Shown: piece by piece, positions 1-7,328 of the stretch
Numbering within the stretch: position 1 is the stretch's first letter
How the letters are laid out: each line of letters begins with the position of its first letter
Source of the DNA: a virus
Virus record (IMG/VR): IMGVR_UViG_3300025168_016087
Coordinates: 1-31,433 of that record
Reading direction: 5' to 3' (one strand)
DNA: 31,433 nt
The notes under the pieces: model-generated
What the model was told of the DNA's origin: nothing
The model's input: the letters and a program-made list of their open reading frames with translations, nothing else
The model's database searches: none
Made by a program: the position numbers and the translations under genes

Positions 1-80
1 TAGCTGGAGTTGGTGCACATTCTTATACAGAAGGCTCGGCAACAAGTGGATCTGAAGAAGCAGCAGAATATAAAGCATAA
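1..80 (+). CDS. C-terminal end of an unidentified protein (truncated by window edge)
   Basis: An open frame enters from the left edge and ends at the TAA at 78-80. The visible 25 residues are rich in Gly, Ala, Ser and Glu, including AGVGAHSYTEGSATSG, with a short charged end (EYKA). This composition resembles a flexible tail, but too little is present to name a family. The next gene starts 9 bases downstream with its own ribosome site, which suggests one transcript. Reality of the reading frame is inferred from this spacing and from the absence of any other plausible gene here. Confidence 0.5.
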   Translation, partial: AGVGAHSYTEGSATSGSEEAAEYKA

Positions 81-89
81 GGAGAATAT

Positions 90-260
90 ATGAAAAAAGT
101 AGAATTGTATGCCGACAACTTAGGTAGATTAATAGTCCATCCTTGGAAGTTAAGTCAAAGAAGAGGACTAAGAGGACCTAAAACATTCTTTAAATACATT
201 GCATTTTATTGGACAATGTGGTGGGCAAGTTTAGCAGGTATATTTAGTTTTGTAATGTAA
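90..260 (+). CDS. Small membrane protein, 56 aa
   Basis: The ATG at 90 follows a GGAG ribosome site at 81-84. The N-terminal half is basic (HPWKLSQRRGLRGPK). The C-terminal half (about residues 34-56) is aromatic and hydrophobic, ending in WTMWWASLAGIFSFVM, and should form a single membrane helix with the basic part facing the cytoplasm. No family is recognised. The last 13 bases, including the stop, are the first copy of a perfect 13-bp tandem duplication. Function unknown; small single-helix proteins of this kind are common in myovirus accessory regions. Confidence 0.6.
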   Translation: MKKVELYADNLGRLIVHPWKLSQRRGLRGPKTFFKYIAFYWTMWWASLAGIFSFVM

Positions 261-273
261 TTTTGTAATGTAA
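248..273. repeat. Perfect 13-bp tandem duplication
   Basis: The unit TTTTGTAATGTAA occurs at 248-260 and again at 261-273 with no mismatch. The first copy encodes the last residues and stop codon of the upstream membrane protein. The second copy lies in the short gap before the next ATG at 276. It looks like a recent replication-slippage event. Confidence 0.9.
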
Positions 274-275
274 TA

Positions 276-449
276 ATGTTTAAACCTGAAACACCAGGGT
301 CTGACTTTGCAGTTAAGCTAATGTCTATACTATTATGGGTAATGATAATAATGTGTATAGTTAGTATTGCTTTGACAGTAATTGCTACAGTTATAGCCCT
401 GGTGTTAGTTTTATTTGATATAAATTATGATTGGTCGTGGATGATCTAA
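276..449 (+). CDS. Small hydrophobic membrane protein, 57 aa
   Basis: The frame from ATG 276 to TAA 447-449 encodes a short polar start (MFKPETPGSD), a long hydrophobic stretch at about residues 14-47, and an aromatic acidic end (FDINYDWSWMI). The hydrophobic stretch is long enough for one or two membrane helices. No Shine-Dalgarno sequence is visible because the 13-bp duplication occupies the upstream position, so translation may depend on the preceding gene. The gene runs toward the minus-strand operon and ends 23 bases from it. No family is recognised. Confidence 0.5.
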   Translation: MFKPETPGSDFAVKLMSILLWVMIIMCIVSIALTVIATVIALVLVLFDINYDWSWMI

Positions 450-472
450 CTACTTGATTTTACAGGGTATTT

Positions 473-958
473 TTATATGTTATCTTTGTTAGGTACTATT
501 GAACTAAATCCAAATAAATCTACAGCTTTCCATGCACAATACATTTTCCATTTAGATACTTTTGGTTCTGCATCTTTCATAGCTATCATAAACACTTTAT
601 CAGCAGCTATCTTAGCTTCATCTACAAGTTTCTCATCCTGTCTTTCTTGTTTAGTCCAACGATATTGTCTAATGTTTTTATAGAGTAGATCATGAATGAT
701 TGCTGCTCTTGCTATATCAAATGGAGCTATTAGAACCCACAACGCTCTTGGAGCAGAAGCAAGATCTGTAACAAAACCTTTTCGTACTACTATAGTGATT
801 GTCTCATTCACGTTGTTTTTTATTCTCACACCAATTTTTTTTAATGTTTTAATTTCTATCTCGCTAAGCTCATTAGTTGTATAAGATAGATCTCTTCCCA
901 ACATCCATTTTCTAGGTGGATTAAATTCAGCCATTATTTTATTATTATATTTTCCCAT
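473..958 (-). CDS. DUF1353 family phage protein
   Basis: About 161 residues. The central block KGFVTDLASAPRALW followed by AAIIHDLLY is the signature of DUF1353, a family frequent in phages and thought to be small hydrolase-like proteins; its biochemical role is not established. The histidine-aspartate pair (IHD) and the upstream aspartate (VTD) are the conserved polar residues. The frame is open upstream to 997, but that would overlap the IscA-like gene. I chose ATG 958 because an AAGGA lies just before it, although the spacing is short; ATG 934 (MAEFNPP) is an alternative. It is the last gene of the minus-strand operon. Confidence 0.75.
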   Translation of the reverse strand: MGKYNNKIMAEFNPPRKWMLGRDLSYTTNELSEIEIKTLKKIGVRIKNNVNETITIVVRKGFVTDLASAPRALWVLIAPFDIARAAIIHDLLYKNIRQYRWTKQERQDEKLVDEAKIAADKVFMIAMKDAEPKVSKWKMYCAWKAVDLFGFSSIVPNKDNI

Positions 959-963
959 AATCC

Positions 964-1401
964 TTATCCGTAGGCAAAACTGGAACCACACCCACAAGTT
1001 GCCGTTGCTTGTGGATTCCTTATAACAAAAGATGATCCTTCTAATGGATTATCTTTATAATCAATCTCAGCACCTAACACATATTGATAACTCATTGCAT
1101 CTACTACAACACTTGCACCATGAGCTTGAACATTAGTATCATCTGGATCTAATTCTTCAGCAAAAGCAAAACCATATTGGAATCCAGAACACCCACCACC
1201 TTGGACAAATATTCTTAAGCCAGTGGCTTTTGGATTCATTTTAGATTCACTTTCTAGCAAAGTTTTTACTTGATTGGCAGCTGCCTCTGTAACATAAAAA
1301 GGATCTGGAGCTTTATTTGTCGTAGATGCTTCATCTGCAAAATTAAGTAATGCATCTGCATCTGACGTGTCTTCTTTTTTTCTGGATAGTTCTTTAAACA
1401 T
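964..1401 (-). CDS. A-type iron-sulfur cluster carrier (IscA/ErpA/SufA-like)
   Basis: The 145-residue protein has the A-type carrier fold sequence: [11 protein letters not shown] around residues 68-78 and ATCGCGSSF near the end. The three conserved ligand cysteines are Cys71, Cys136 and Cys138 (pattern C-x64-C-x-C, as in IscA). Members of this family bind and hand over [2Fe-2S] or [4Fe-4S] clusters to apo-enzymes. Residues 1-33 are an acidic and basic N-terminal extension not seen in bacterial IscA. A strong GGAGG ribosome site overlaps the stop of the preceding small gene, indicating translational coupling. IscA-like genes are known as auxiliary genes of marine phages. The specific client is unknown; an iron-sulfur sugar dehydrase is encoded at 10752-12068. 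Confidence 0.9.
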   Translation of the reverse strand: MFKELSRKKEDTSDADALLNFADEASTTNKAPDPFYVTEAAANQVKTLLESESKMNPKATGLRIFVQGGGCSGFQYGFAFAEELDPDDTNVQAHGASVVVDAMSYQYVLGAEIDYKDNPLEGSSFVIRNPQATATCGCGSSFAYG

Positions 1402-1404
1402 TTA

Positions 1405-1548
1405 TCATCCTCCGCATGCTCCAATGGGTCTTTCTTCTTTAGTTTCATCTTCAGATGATTCATCTGCAAGCACTTGTGTGTGAGTAAATATTAATACAAA
1501 CAAAGCAAACCATGTTGCCATTAATAATGTATATAGTATTTTAATCAT
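1405..1548 (-). CDS. Small exported peptide with C-terminal CGG, 47 aa
   Basis: The ATG at 1548 has a GGAG site 8-9 bases upstream. Residues 1-27 form a signal peptide: a lysine near the start, a hydrophobic core (LYTLLMATWFALFVLIF), and a likely cleavage after VLA before DESSEDE. The mature part would be about 20 residues, very acidic and ending in RPIGACGG. The final GGATGA supplies part of the IscA-like gene's ribosome site, so the two are probably coupled. No family is recognised. The single cysteine near the C terminus could be a lipid, disulfide or metal site; that is conjecture. Confidence 0.65.
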   Translation of the reverse strand: MIKILYTLLMATWFALFVLIFTHTQVLADESSEDETKEERPIGACGG

Positions 1549-1560
1549 TATAGATCTCCT

Positions 1561-1764
1561 TTACTTAGGACATGCTTCTTTTGTTGCAGTTAAAGATTCT
1601 GGATCACTTGCATCATAGACCCATACAAAACTTGAATAAATTATATCACTTTTTATTAATTGACATTTCTTGCCAATCTTTATTGCAATGTTAGTTGGAT
1701 AACCAGGTACTGTTGAACAACCACTCACAAAAACAAAACATAATGTTAATAAAACATATTTCAT
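1561..1764 (-). CDS. Small lipoprotein, 67 aa
   Basis: The N terminus MKYVLLTLCFVFVSGC is a clear type II signal peptide with lipobox VSGC; Cys16 would be the lipidated residue. The mature protein is about 52 residues with two further cysteines (Cys34 and Cys65), which could form a disulfide in the periplasm. An AGGA ribosome site overlaps the stop of the upstream gene. No family is recognised. Small lipoproteins in T4-like marine phages are often suspected of superinfection exclusion or lysis roles, but nothing here shows that directly. Confidence 0.75.
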   Translation of the reverse strand: MKYVLLTLCFVFVSGCSTVPGYPTNIAIKIGKKCQLIKSDIIYSSFVWVYDASDPESLTATKEACPK

Positions 1765-1771
1765 AAATTTC

Positions 1772-1924
1772 CTAACTAATTTTAAATGGAGCTTCTACAA
1801 CTCCGATTAATAAAAATATTACAAATATAATTATAGCTGCATAAATCCAAAACTTCAATATAGGTTTCCACTCACTGCTTCCAGACTCTTTTTTGGGGTC
1901 TTTCTCCCAGCCTAACCATTTCAT
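1772..1924 (-). CDS. Small single-pass membrane protein, 50 aa
   Basis: The ATG at 1924 directly abuts the stop of the upstream gene (TGA 1927-1925), and an AGGA ribosome site lies within the end of that gene. Residues 1-22 are polar (GWEKDPKKESGSSEWKP); residues 23-43 form one hydrophobic helix (LKFWIYAAIIIFVIFLLIGV). The protein ends shortly after. The topology suggests a cytoplasmic N terminus. No family is recognised. Its tight packing with exported proteins on both sides suggests an envelope-directed group. Confidence 0.65.
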   Translation of the reverse strand: MKWLGWEKDPKKESGSSEWKPILKFWIYAAIIIFVIFLLIGVVEAPFKIS

Positions 1925-2263
1925 TCATCTTCCTCTTCTTAATACGTTCATAGAACTTGGACATGTAAACCCAGGACCAACATTATTACTTTCTACTATA
2001 GGTTCACCTCTTTTACCATTCTTCCATTTTGCAGGACAACTATAAATACATTGTAAACCACCGTCAGATAGTTTCTTGCGCTTTTTGATATAGCACCACA
2101 TATCATCTCGACGATCTTTCTCTCGTTGTATCTTATTAATTCTCTCCCGCTTTTTGGCCTCTACGGGATCAACACCTCTTGGTGGAGGTATTGCTTCTAC
2201 CGTAAAAGAAAAAAGTAACAGAAATAGTAATAATAATTTAGGTAACACTGTTGTTATTTTCAT
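1925..2263 (-). CDS. Exported basic protein with four cysteines, about 112 aa
   Basis: The N terminus MKITTVLPKLLLLFLLLFSF is a signal peptide with probable cleavage after VEA. The mature part is strongly basic (EAKKRERINKIQREKDRR) and contains four cysteines in two groups (WCYIKK, LQCIYSC, FTCPSS), suggesting two disulfides. A GTG nine bases upstream (2272) is also in frame. I prefer ATG 2263, although neither start has a good ribosome site and the late-type promoter puts the transcript start at about 2273. First gene of the minus-strand operon. Family not recognised. Confidence 0.7.
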   Translation of the reverse strand: MKITTVLPKLLLLFLLLFSFTVEAIPPPRGVDPVEAKKRERINKIQREKDRRDDMWCYIKKRKKLSDGGLQCIYSCPAKWKNGKRGEPIVESNNVGPGFTCPSSMNVLRRGR

Positions 2264-2279
2264 ATAAGCCACGTATACT
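2251..2279 (+). promoter_or_regulatory. Sigma70-like promoter for the DUF932 gene
   Basis: TTGTTA at 2251-2256 and TATACT at 2274-2279 are separated by exactly 17 bases. The predicted start is about 2286, giving a leader of roughly 28 bases with a GGAGG ribosome site before ATG 2314. The -35 and spacer lie inside the signal-peptide codons of the divergent minus-strand gene. The same 17-base architecture recurs at three other gene heads in this window. Confidence 0.55.
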
Positions 2280-2286
2280 ATTTATA
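2279..2286 (-). promoter_or_regulatory. T4-late-type promoter box TATAAATA
   Basis: Read on the minus strand, 2286 to 2279 is an exact TATAAATA, the consensus recognised by the T4 late sigma gp55 (established for T4). It would start transcription near 2273, just ahead of the first gene of the minus-strand operon. The match is short and the region is AT-rich, so chance occurrence cannot be excluded. Position at the operon head is the main support. Confidence 0.5.
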
Positions 2287-2313
2287 TAGTTAATTAAATG
2301 TGGAGGTATTATA

Positions 2314-3303
2314 ATGCATGATTTAGAAATGGTAAACGGTGAAGCCTCAATGGCTTATGTAGGTGAGACACCTTGGCATGGACTTGGTAAGAAAGTTCCT
2401 AATGATGTTAGTCCTGAGCAGATGCTTGAGACTGCTGGTCTAAACTGGCAGGTTGTAAAGAAGCCTTTGTTCTATAAAGATGCTGAAGGTATTAATCGTT
2501 CAACTAATAAAGTTGCTATTGTTAGAGATACTGATGATAAGTTGATGACTGTAGTATCTAAAGAATGGAATCCTGTTCAGAACTTAGAAGCATTTAAGTT
2601 CTTTGATGATTTTGTTAAAGGTGGCGATATGGAAATGCATACCGCTGGTTCATTAAGAGACGGAAAGATGGTTTGGGCTATGGCTCAGATCAAAGAATCT
2701 TTCGAATTATTTGGAGGCGATAAAGTAGATGGATACCTTCTTTTTAGTAATCCTCATGAGTTTGGTCGTAGTATCGACATCCGGTTTACTCCCATTCGTG
2801 TTGTGTGTAATAACACTCTTTCATTCGCTCTTGACCAAGAGGCTAATCATTTTGTAAAGCTAAGCCATAGGCAAGCCTTTAATCCTGATGAGATTAAAAG
2901 TACTCTTGGTATTGCTAAGGATAAATTAGCTCTTTATAAAGAAGCTGCTCAGTTTTTAGGTTCTAAGAAGTTCAAGAAAGAAAATCTTCTTGAGTACTTC
3001 AATAGAGTATTTCCTTCTATGTCTTATGACGAAGAGAAGCGTAAGTTGATTGTTGAAGGTCTTTATAAGAAAGAGGCTGTGTCTCGTCAAGCTAAAGAAG
3101 CTATGGATGTGTTACATACACAACCTGGTGCTAACTTTGCTCAAGGTTCTTGGTGGCAGGCTTTCAATACTGTAACTTACTTAACTGATCATACACTTGG
3201 TCGTAAGAAAGATGCAAGATTGAATTCAGCTTGGTATGGTACTAACTTCAAGAGAAAGCAGACTGCTTTGGAGTTAGCAACAGAATATGCAGAGGTGGCG
3301 TAA
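2314..3303 (+). CDS. DUF932 family phage/plasmid-like protein
   Basis: The 329-residue protein begins MHDLEMVNGEASMAYVGETP and continues with PWHGLGKKV, the hallmark N terminus of DUF932 (TIGR03299-type phage/plasmid proteins). The family is widespread in phages and plasmids; no biochemical activity is firmly assigned. Length and pattern look complete. A TGGAGG ribosome site precedes the ATG. It has its own sigma70-like promoter and ends in an intrinsic terminator whose stem includes its last codons, so it appears to be an independently expressed, probably early, gene. Codon use is a little richer in G and C than the sugar genes that follow. Confidence 0.85.
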   Translation: MHDLEMVNGEASMAYVGETPWHGLGKKVPNDVSPEQMLETAGLNWQVVKKPLFYKDAEGINRSTNKVAIVRDTDDKLMTVVSKEWNPVQNLEAFKFFDDFVKGGDMEMHTAGSLRDGKMVWAMAQIKESFELFGGDKVDGYLLFSNPHEFGRSIDIRFTPIRVVCNNTLSFALDQEANHFVKLSHRQAFNPDEIKSTLGIAKDKLALYKEAAQFLGSKKFKKENLLEYFNRVFPSMSYDEEKRKLIVEGLYKKEAVSRQAKEAMDVLHTQPGANFAQGSWWQAFNTVTYLTDHTLGRKKDARLNSAWYGTNFKRKQTALELATEYAEVA

Positions 3304-3319
3304 GCCTCTCTGCCTTTTT
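3289..3319 (+). terminator. Intrinsic terminator with the DUF932 stop codon in its tetraloop
   Basis: GCAGAG (3289-3294) pairs with CTCTGC (3308-3313), with a wobble G3295/T3307 and one bulged T. GGC (3297-3299) pairs with GCC (3304-3306) around the loop GTAA, a GNRA tetraloop. C and TTTTT (3315-3319) follow. The TAA at 3301-3303 is the DUF932 stop. The ribosome site of the next gene (GGAG at 3320-3323) follows the T-run at once. Confidence 0.8.
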
Positions 3320-3331
3320 GGAGATTATATT

Positions 3332-3892
3332 ATGAAATATTGGACTATTGCTTTTATAGTGTGTGTGGTAATGAGTTTAACTGGTTGTGGTAGTATTAGC
3401 AAAGTTAATCCTTTTGATAATGGTATGACAAAGATTGATAAGAGTAAAGGTGATAAAATACCTGAGTGGTTCTTAGAACCTGAAAATAGTGATCAAAAGT
3501 TTATTACTGCAGTTGCTACCGAGACTTCAAAAGATATGCAGTTTGCTATCGATAAGGCAATGATGGTAGCAAAGGTACAGTTAGCTTCTAAACTAAAGAC
3601 TGAAGTTGAAGCCTTAACAAGATCTTCTTCTGTTGAATCTGGGTTTGGTATTAAGGACGTACAAGAAGAGACTGATAGAGTACAGCAGACTCGTGTAAGG
3701 CAAGCTATAGGGTTTTACAAAAGAGAAAGATTGAACGTCTTCAAGGAAAAAGGTGGATACAGAGCTTATGTAATGTTGAAGATTAAGGTTGACGAAGCAC
3801 GTAGATTGACGGAAGATAAGAAGGATAACAGATCTCGTGAAGAGAAGTTTGATAATCTTAATCAACCTACAGTGGAAGTACAACCTATATGA
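3332..3892 (+). CDS. LPP20-like outer-membrane lipoprotein
   Basis: The ATG at 3332 follows GGAG and opens a type II signal peptide ([19 protein letters not shown]) with lipobox LTGC; Cys19 would be lipidated. The mature part has the LPP20 pattern: [10 protein letters not shown], then an alternating helix with conserved alanines ([18 protein letters not shown]), and a C-terminal strand ([15 protein letters not shown]). LPP20 proteins are surface lipoproteins of unknown mechanism. Length is 186 residues. Its TGA overlaps the start of gmd by four bases (ATGA), so it is probably co-transcribed with the sugar genes. Possible role in changing the infected cell surface; inference only. Confidence 0.75.
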   Translation: MKYWTIAFIVCVVMSLTGCGSISKVNPFDNGMTKIDKSKGDKIPEWFLEPENSDQKFITAVATETSKDMQFAIDKAMMVAKVQLASKLKTEVEALTRSSSVESGFGIKDVQEETDRVQQTRVRQAIGFYKRERLNVFKEKGGYRAYVMLKIKVDEARRLTEDKKDNRSREEKFDNLNQPTVEVQPI

Positions 3893-4899
3893 AAACAGCT
3901 CTTATAACAGGAATAACCGGTCAAGACGGATCGTACTTGGCCGAACTCCTTTTGTCAAAAGGATATATGGTGCATGGCATCATAAGACGAAGTTCATCAA
4001 TCAATACAAGAAGAATAGATCACATATATGATAATAAGAATCTCAAATTACATTATGGTGACATAACAGATTCATTATCATTAACTGATATAATTAAAAG
4101 AACAGAACCAGATGAAATATATAACTTAGCTGCACAGAGCCATGTTAAGGTTTCATTTGAGACACCAGAGTACACAGCAATGACTGATGCTCTTGGAACA
4201 TTGAAAGTCTTAGAAGCTGTAAGGTTATTAGATATGGTTGATAAGGTAAGAGTATATCAAGCATCAACATCTGAACTTTATGGACTTGTACAGGAAGTAC
4301 CACAAAAAGAAACTACTCCATTCTATCCAAGAAGTCCTTATGGTGTTGCAAAATTATATGGTTATTGGATAATTAAAAATTATAGAGAATCATATAACAT
4401 GTATGCATGTAGTGGTATATTGTTTAATCATGAATCTCCAAGAAGAGGTCATAACTTTGTAACTAAAAAGATTGTAAATGGTTTATATGAAATAAAGACT
4501 GGTATTCAAGATTGTTTATATCTTGGTAATATGAATGCAAAGAGAGACTGGGGTCATGCAAAGGATTATGTTGAAGCTATGTGGTTAATGCTACAACAAG
4601 ACAATCCAAAAGATTATGTAATAGCTACAGGTGAGCAATATTCAGTAAGAGAGTTTGTGGAACGTAGTGCACCTAAGTTTGGTTTTGATATAGAATGGGA
4701 AGGTGAAGGATTAAATGAAGTTGGTAGAGATAAAATTAGTAATAAAATAATTATTAAAATTGATCCTAAATACTTTAGACCTGCAGAAGTTGAATCGTTA
4801 TTAGGTGATTCAACACTTGCTCGTAATGAACTTAATTGGAAACCAAAGTATAGTTTCCAACAATTGGTAGATGAAATGTGTAGGATAAATTATATATGA
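3889..4899 (+). CDS. gmd: GDP-mannose 4,6-dehydratase
   Basis: Converts GDP-D-mannose to GDP-4-keto-6-deoxy-D-mannose, the common precursor of GDP-L-fucose, GDP-colitose and others. The NAD(P)-binding glycine motif [11 protein letters not shown] is at residues 7-17. The arginine pair [10 protein letters not shown] that contacts NADP is at 33-42, as in bacterial Gmd. Catalytic residues are Thr127 and Glu129 (in STSELYG) and Tyr151 and Lys155 (in SPYGVAK). At 336 residues it is slightly shorter than bacterial enzymes (about 370) but appears complete. It overlaps both neighbours by four bases. It supplies substrate to the next two enzymes. Confidence 0.95.
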   Translation: MKTALITGITGQDGSYLAELLLSKGYMVHGIIRRSSSINTRRIDHIYDNKNLKLHYGDITDSLSLTDIIKRTEPDEIYNLAAQSHVKVSFETPEYTAMTDALGTLKVLEAVRLLDMVDKVRVYQASTSELYGLVQEVPQKETTPFYPRSPYGVAKLYGYWIIKNYRESYNMYACSGILFNHESPRRGHNFVTKKIVNGLYEIKTGIQDCLYLGNMNAKRDWGHAKDYVEAMWLMLQQDNPKDYVIATGEQYSVREFVERSAPKFGFDIEWEGEGLNEVGRDKISNKIIIKIDPKYFRPAEVESLLGDSTLARNELNWKPKYSFQQLVDEMCRINYI

Positions 4900-5825
4900 A
4901 TACAGATGATAAGATTTACATTGCAGGACATAGAGGTTTAGTTGGTTCATCAATTATAAGAAACCTCGAATCAAAAGGTTTTAATAATATTATTGGCAGG
5001 ACTAAAAGTGAACTCGATCTAAGAGAACAAAATCCAGTTAGAGATTTCTTTGAAGAAGAAAAACCAGATTGTGTTTTTCTTGCAGCTGCCAAAGTTGGTG
5101 GTATCAATTGGAATAAAACTAATCCAGCAGAATTTATTTACGATAACTTATCTATACAGAATCATGTAATAGATGCTGCTTATAAGTCTGGTGTTAAGAA
5201 GTTTATGTTCCTTGGTTCAGCTTGTATCTATCCAAAGGTAGCTGAAGTTCCAATTAAAGAAAAAAGCCTTATGACAGGTCCTCTAGAGCCTTCAAACGAA
5301 GGATATGCCTTGTCTAAGATAGCTGGAATGAGAATGTGTGCATTCTATAGAAGGCAGTATAACTTTGATGCTATAAGTGTTATGCCTGCTAATTTATATG
5401 GACCAAAAGATAACTTTATTCCGGAACATGGCCATGTTATTCCTGGATTAATTAGAAAGATGTTTGATGCTAAGATAAACAAAGATCCAAATGTTGTATG
5501 TTGGGGTGATGGTTCTCCTACAAGAGAATTTTTATATGTAGATGACTTAGCTGATGCATGTGTGTTCTTAATGAACACTTATAGTGAAGAAGAATTTGTT
5601 AATGTTGGTAGTGATGTAGAAATTAAGATTAAAGATCTTGCTGAAATGATTAAAGATTATGTTGGTTATGAAGGAGAGTTAATCTGGGATACAACAAGAC
5701 CAAATGGTACACCAAAACGTGTTATGGATAATTCAAAATTATTTAATATGGGTTGGTCACCAAAAGTAGAATTCGAGCAAGGACTAAAACAAACAATTGA
5801 ATGGTACATGGATAATAAATTATGA
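4896..5825 (+). CDS. fcl: GDP-L-fucose synthase (GDP-4-keto-6-deoxymannose epimerase/reductase)
   Basis: An extended SDR of 309 residues with glycine motif AGHRGLVGS at 10-18. The Fcl block LGSACIYPK supplies Ser108 and Cys110, and EGYALSK supplies Tyr137 and Lys141; [11 protein letters not shown] carries the conserved histidine of the epimerase acid/base pair. The family performs 3,5-epimerisation and 4-reduction to yield GDP-L-fucose using NADPH. Because a ColD-like dehydratase follows, a ColC-like role (making GDP-colitose) is an alternative, but the motifs are those of fucose synthase. ATGA overlaps at both ends indicate coupled translation. Confidence 0.93.
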   Translation: MNTDDKIYIAGHRGLVGSSIIRNLESKGFNNIIGRTKSELDLREQNPVRDFFEEEKPDCVFLAAAKVGGINWNKTNPAEFIYDNLSIQNHVIDAAYKSGVKKFMFLGSACIYPKVAEVPIKEKSLMTGPLEPSNEGYALSKIAGMRMCAFYRRQYNFDAISVMPANLYGPKDNFIPEHGHVIPGLIRKMFDAKINKDPNVVCWGDGSPTREFLYVDDLADACVFLMNTYSEEEFVNVGSDVEIKIKDLAEMIKDYVGYEGELIWDTTRPNGTPKRVMDNSKLFNMGWSPKVEFEQGLKQTIEWYMDNKL

Positions 5826-7063
5826 GTTGGCCTCTAATGGGTGAGACTATCACAATAAGTGATAGATTGAAAATGGCATATTTTACTTTGACTGCAAAGA
5901 AGTTTACTAACGGTGAAAAAGTAAAACAGTTTGAAGAAGAATGGAATAAATGGTTAGGTTCAAGACATTCGTTATATGTGTCAAGTGGAAGTACAGCTAA
6001 CTTTTTATTAGTAGCTTCTGTTAAAGAACTGTTTGGTTTGAAAGCTGGAGATAAAGTTTTACTTCCAGCTTGTACTTGGGTAACCAATGTTGCACCAATA
6101 ATTCAATTAGGTTTAGAACCTGTCTTTGTAGATATTAATTTAGATAACTTCAGTTTTAATATCGAACAACTTAAAAAAATAAAATACAAAGAAGACATAA
6201 AGATGATATTTGTTACACATCTTTTAGGTTTTGCAGGTGATCATAATGAATTACAAGATATGTTTCCAAACGCTTTAATTATAGATGATGTTTGTGAATC
6301 CCATGGGTGCGAATATGAAGGTCATAAAGTTGGTAAGAAAAGTTTAGGTGCTACATATAGTTTTTACTTTGGTCATCATATGTCAACAATTGAAGGTGGA
6401 ATGGTATCTACTAACAGTGGTGACCTTTACGATATAATGAGAATGAAAAGAGGACATGGAATGGCCAGGGAGTCAAGAAACTTTCAATCTCATGCTCGTT
6501 CATATCCGGATATAGATAAACAGTTTTTGTTTATGACTGATGGATACAACTTCAGAAATCATGAAATACCAGCTGTACTTGGTTTGAATCAATTAAAAAG
6601 ACTTGATAGTATGATCGCAAGAAGGAGACAAAATTACAAATCGTTTGTTAATATTATAAATCAGTTCCCGAAAATATTTTATCCTTTACAAGACAATCCG
6701 GGTAATAGTAGTTTTTGTTTACCTTTTGTTTGTAGAAAAACAACAACAATGACCCGACTTAAAAAATTATTTACAAAGTGGGGTATTGAATATAGGCCTA
6801 TTGTTAGTGGTAATTTATTGAGACAACCTTTCTTAAAAGATTATACACTTAAAGATTCTACTAACGTTGATCTATTACACGACAATGGTGTATACATAGG
6901 CAATAGTCATTTTGTTGGCAGTAATCAACTTGAAACTTTGAATCGTATATTAAAGGAATACTATGGTAGCAGAAAAATTAGAAGAAATAATCAAACACAG
7001 AGTAGATCAAGCATTAACAGAATCAGATCAGAACCCAACGGAAAAATTAGTACGTCTACCTGA
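5822..7063 (+). CDS. PLP-dependent sugar 3-dehydratase, ColD-like (DegT family with His for Lys)
   Basis: DegT/DnrJ/EryC1 fold with SSGSTANFLL near residue 54 and IIDDVCESHG near 160. The usual PLP lysine motif is replaced by SFYFGHHMSTIEGG; His185 stands where the Schiff-base lysine would be. This is the mark of ColD (GDP-4-keto-6-deoxymannose 3-dehydratase, His188), and the C-terminal block GIEYRPIVSGNLL also matches ColD. It lacks the extra iron-sulfur cysteines of RfbH. Directly after gmd and fcl, its likely substrate is the Gmd product, giving a 3,6-dideoxy-4-keto sugar. The family-like part ends near residue 380 (LKEYYG); 34 low-complexity run-on residues overlap the next gene by 101 bases, probably after a one-base deletion. 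Confidence 0.85.
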   Translation: MSWPLMGETITISDRLKMAYFTLTAKKFTNGEKVKQFEEEWNKWLGSRHSLYVSSGSTANFLLVASVKELFGLKAGDKVLLPACTWVTNVAPIIQLGLEPVFVDINLDNFSFNIEQLKKIKYKEDIKMIFVTHLLGFAGDHNELQDMFPNALIIDDVCESHGCEYEGHKVGKKSLGATYSFYFGHHMSTIEGGMVSTNSGDLYDIMRMKRGHGMARESRNFQSHARSYPDIDKQFLFMTDGYNFRNHEIPAVLGLNQLKRLDSMIARRRQNYKSFVNIINQFPKIFYPLQDNPGNSSFCLPFVCRKTTTMTRLKKLFTKWGIEYRPIVSGNLLRQPFLKDYTLKDSTNVDLLHDNGVYIGNSHFVGSNQLETLNRILKEYYGSRKIRRNNQTQSRSSINRIRSEPNGKISTST

Positions 7064-7328
7064 GTTTATAGAGACAGATAGTCTTGGTGAGACTGTAGAA
7101 AAATTAGTTATCCTTCATATAAGAACGTGGATGCTTGAGGATGCAATACAAGCAGCAATGAGCGATAAAGAAGTAGCTGATCTTAAACGTAAAATAGATA
7201 TTTGTTTTAAAATAAAAAGACCAAAGTATGTTGCAGCTATTAATGCAATGATCGACAATGCTATAAAAGAAGGAAGAACACTAAGAGAAGATTCAGTGAA
7301 ACTTTATAAAGGTTTAGATAATGAATAA
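6963..7328 (+). CDS. Small helical protein, DUF4254-like
   Basis: The 121-residue product begins MVAEKLEEIIKHRVDQAL after an AAAGGA ribosome site. The middle segment VEKLVILHIRTWMLEDAI followed by VADLKRKIDICFKIKR resembles DUF4254-type helical proteins found beside glycosyltransferase genes, where a conserved W..ED motif and a K.KID motif occur. I hold this family call at moderate confidence. No catalytic motif is visible, so it may be a partner or scaffold of a sugar enzyme. It overlaps the upstream frame by 101 bases and the downstream glycosyltransferase by 8. Confidence 0.6.
   Translation: MVAEKLEEIIKHRVDQALTESDQNPTEKLVRLPEFIETDSLGETVEKLVILHIRTWMLEDAIQAAMSDKEVADLKRKIDICFKIKRPKYVAAINAMIDNAIKEGRTLREDSVKLYKGLDNE

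Noticed and set aside
477-884. Plus-strand open frames opposite the DUF1353 gene
   Set aside because: The opposite strand has a recognisable DUF1353 protein, and the plus-strand frames have no ribosome sites or family features.
1266-1469. Minus-strand frame overlapping the IscA-like gene
   Set aside because: It is a shifted reading of the exported CGG peptide and IscA-like genes; lysine-rich, with no domain and no ribosome site.
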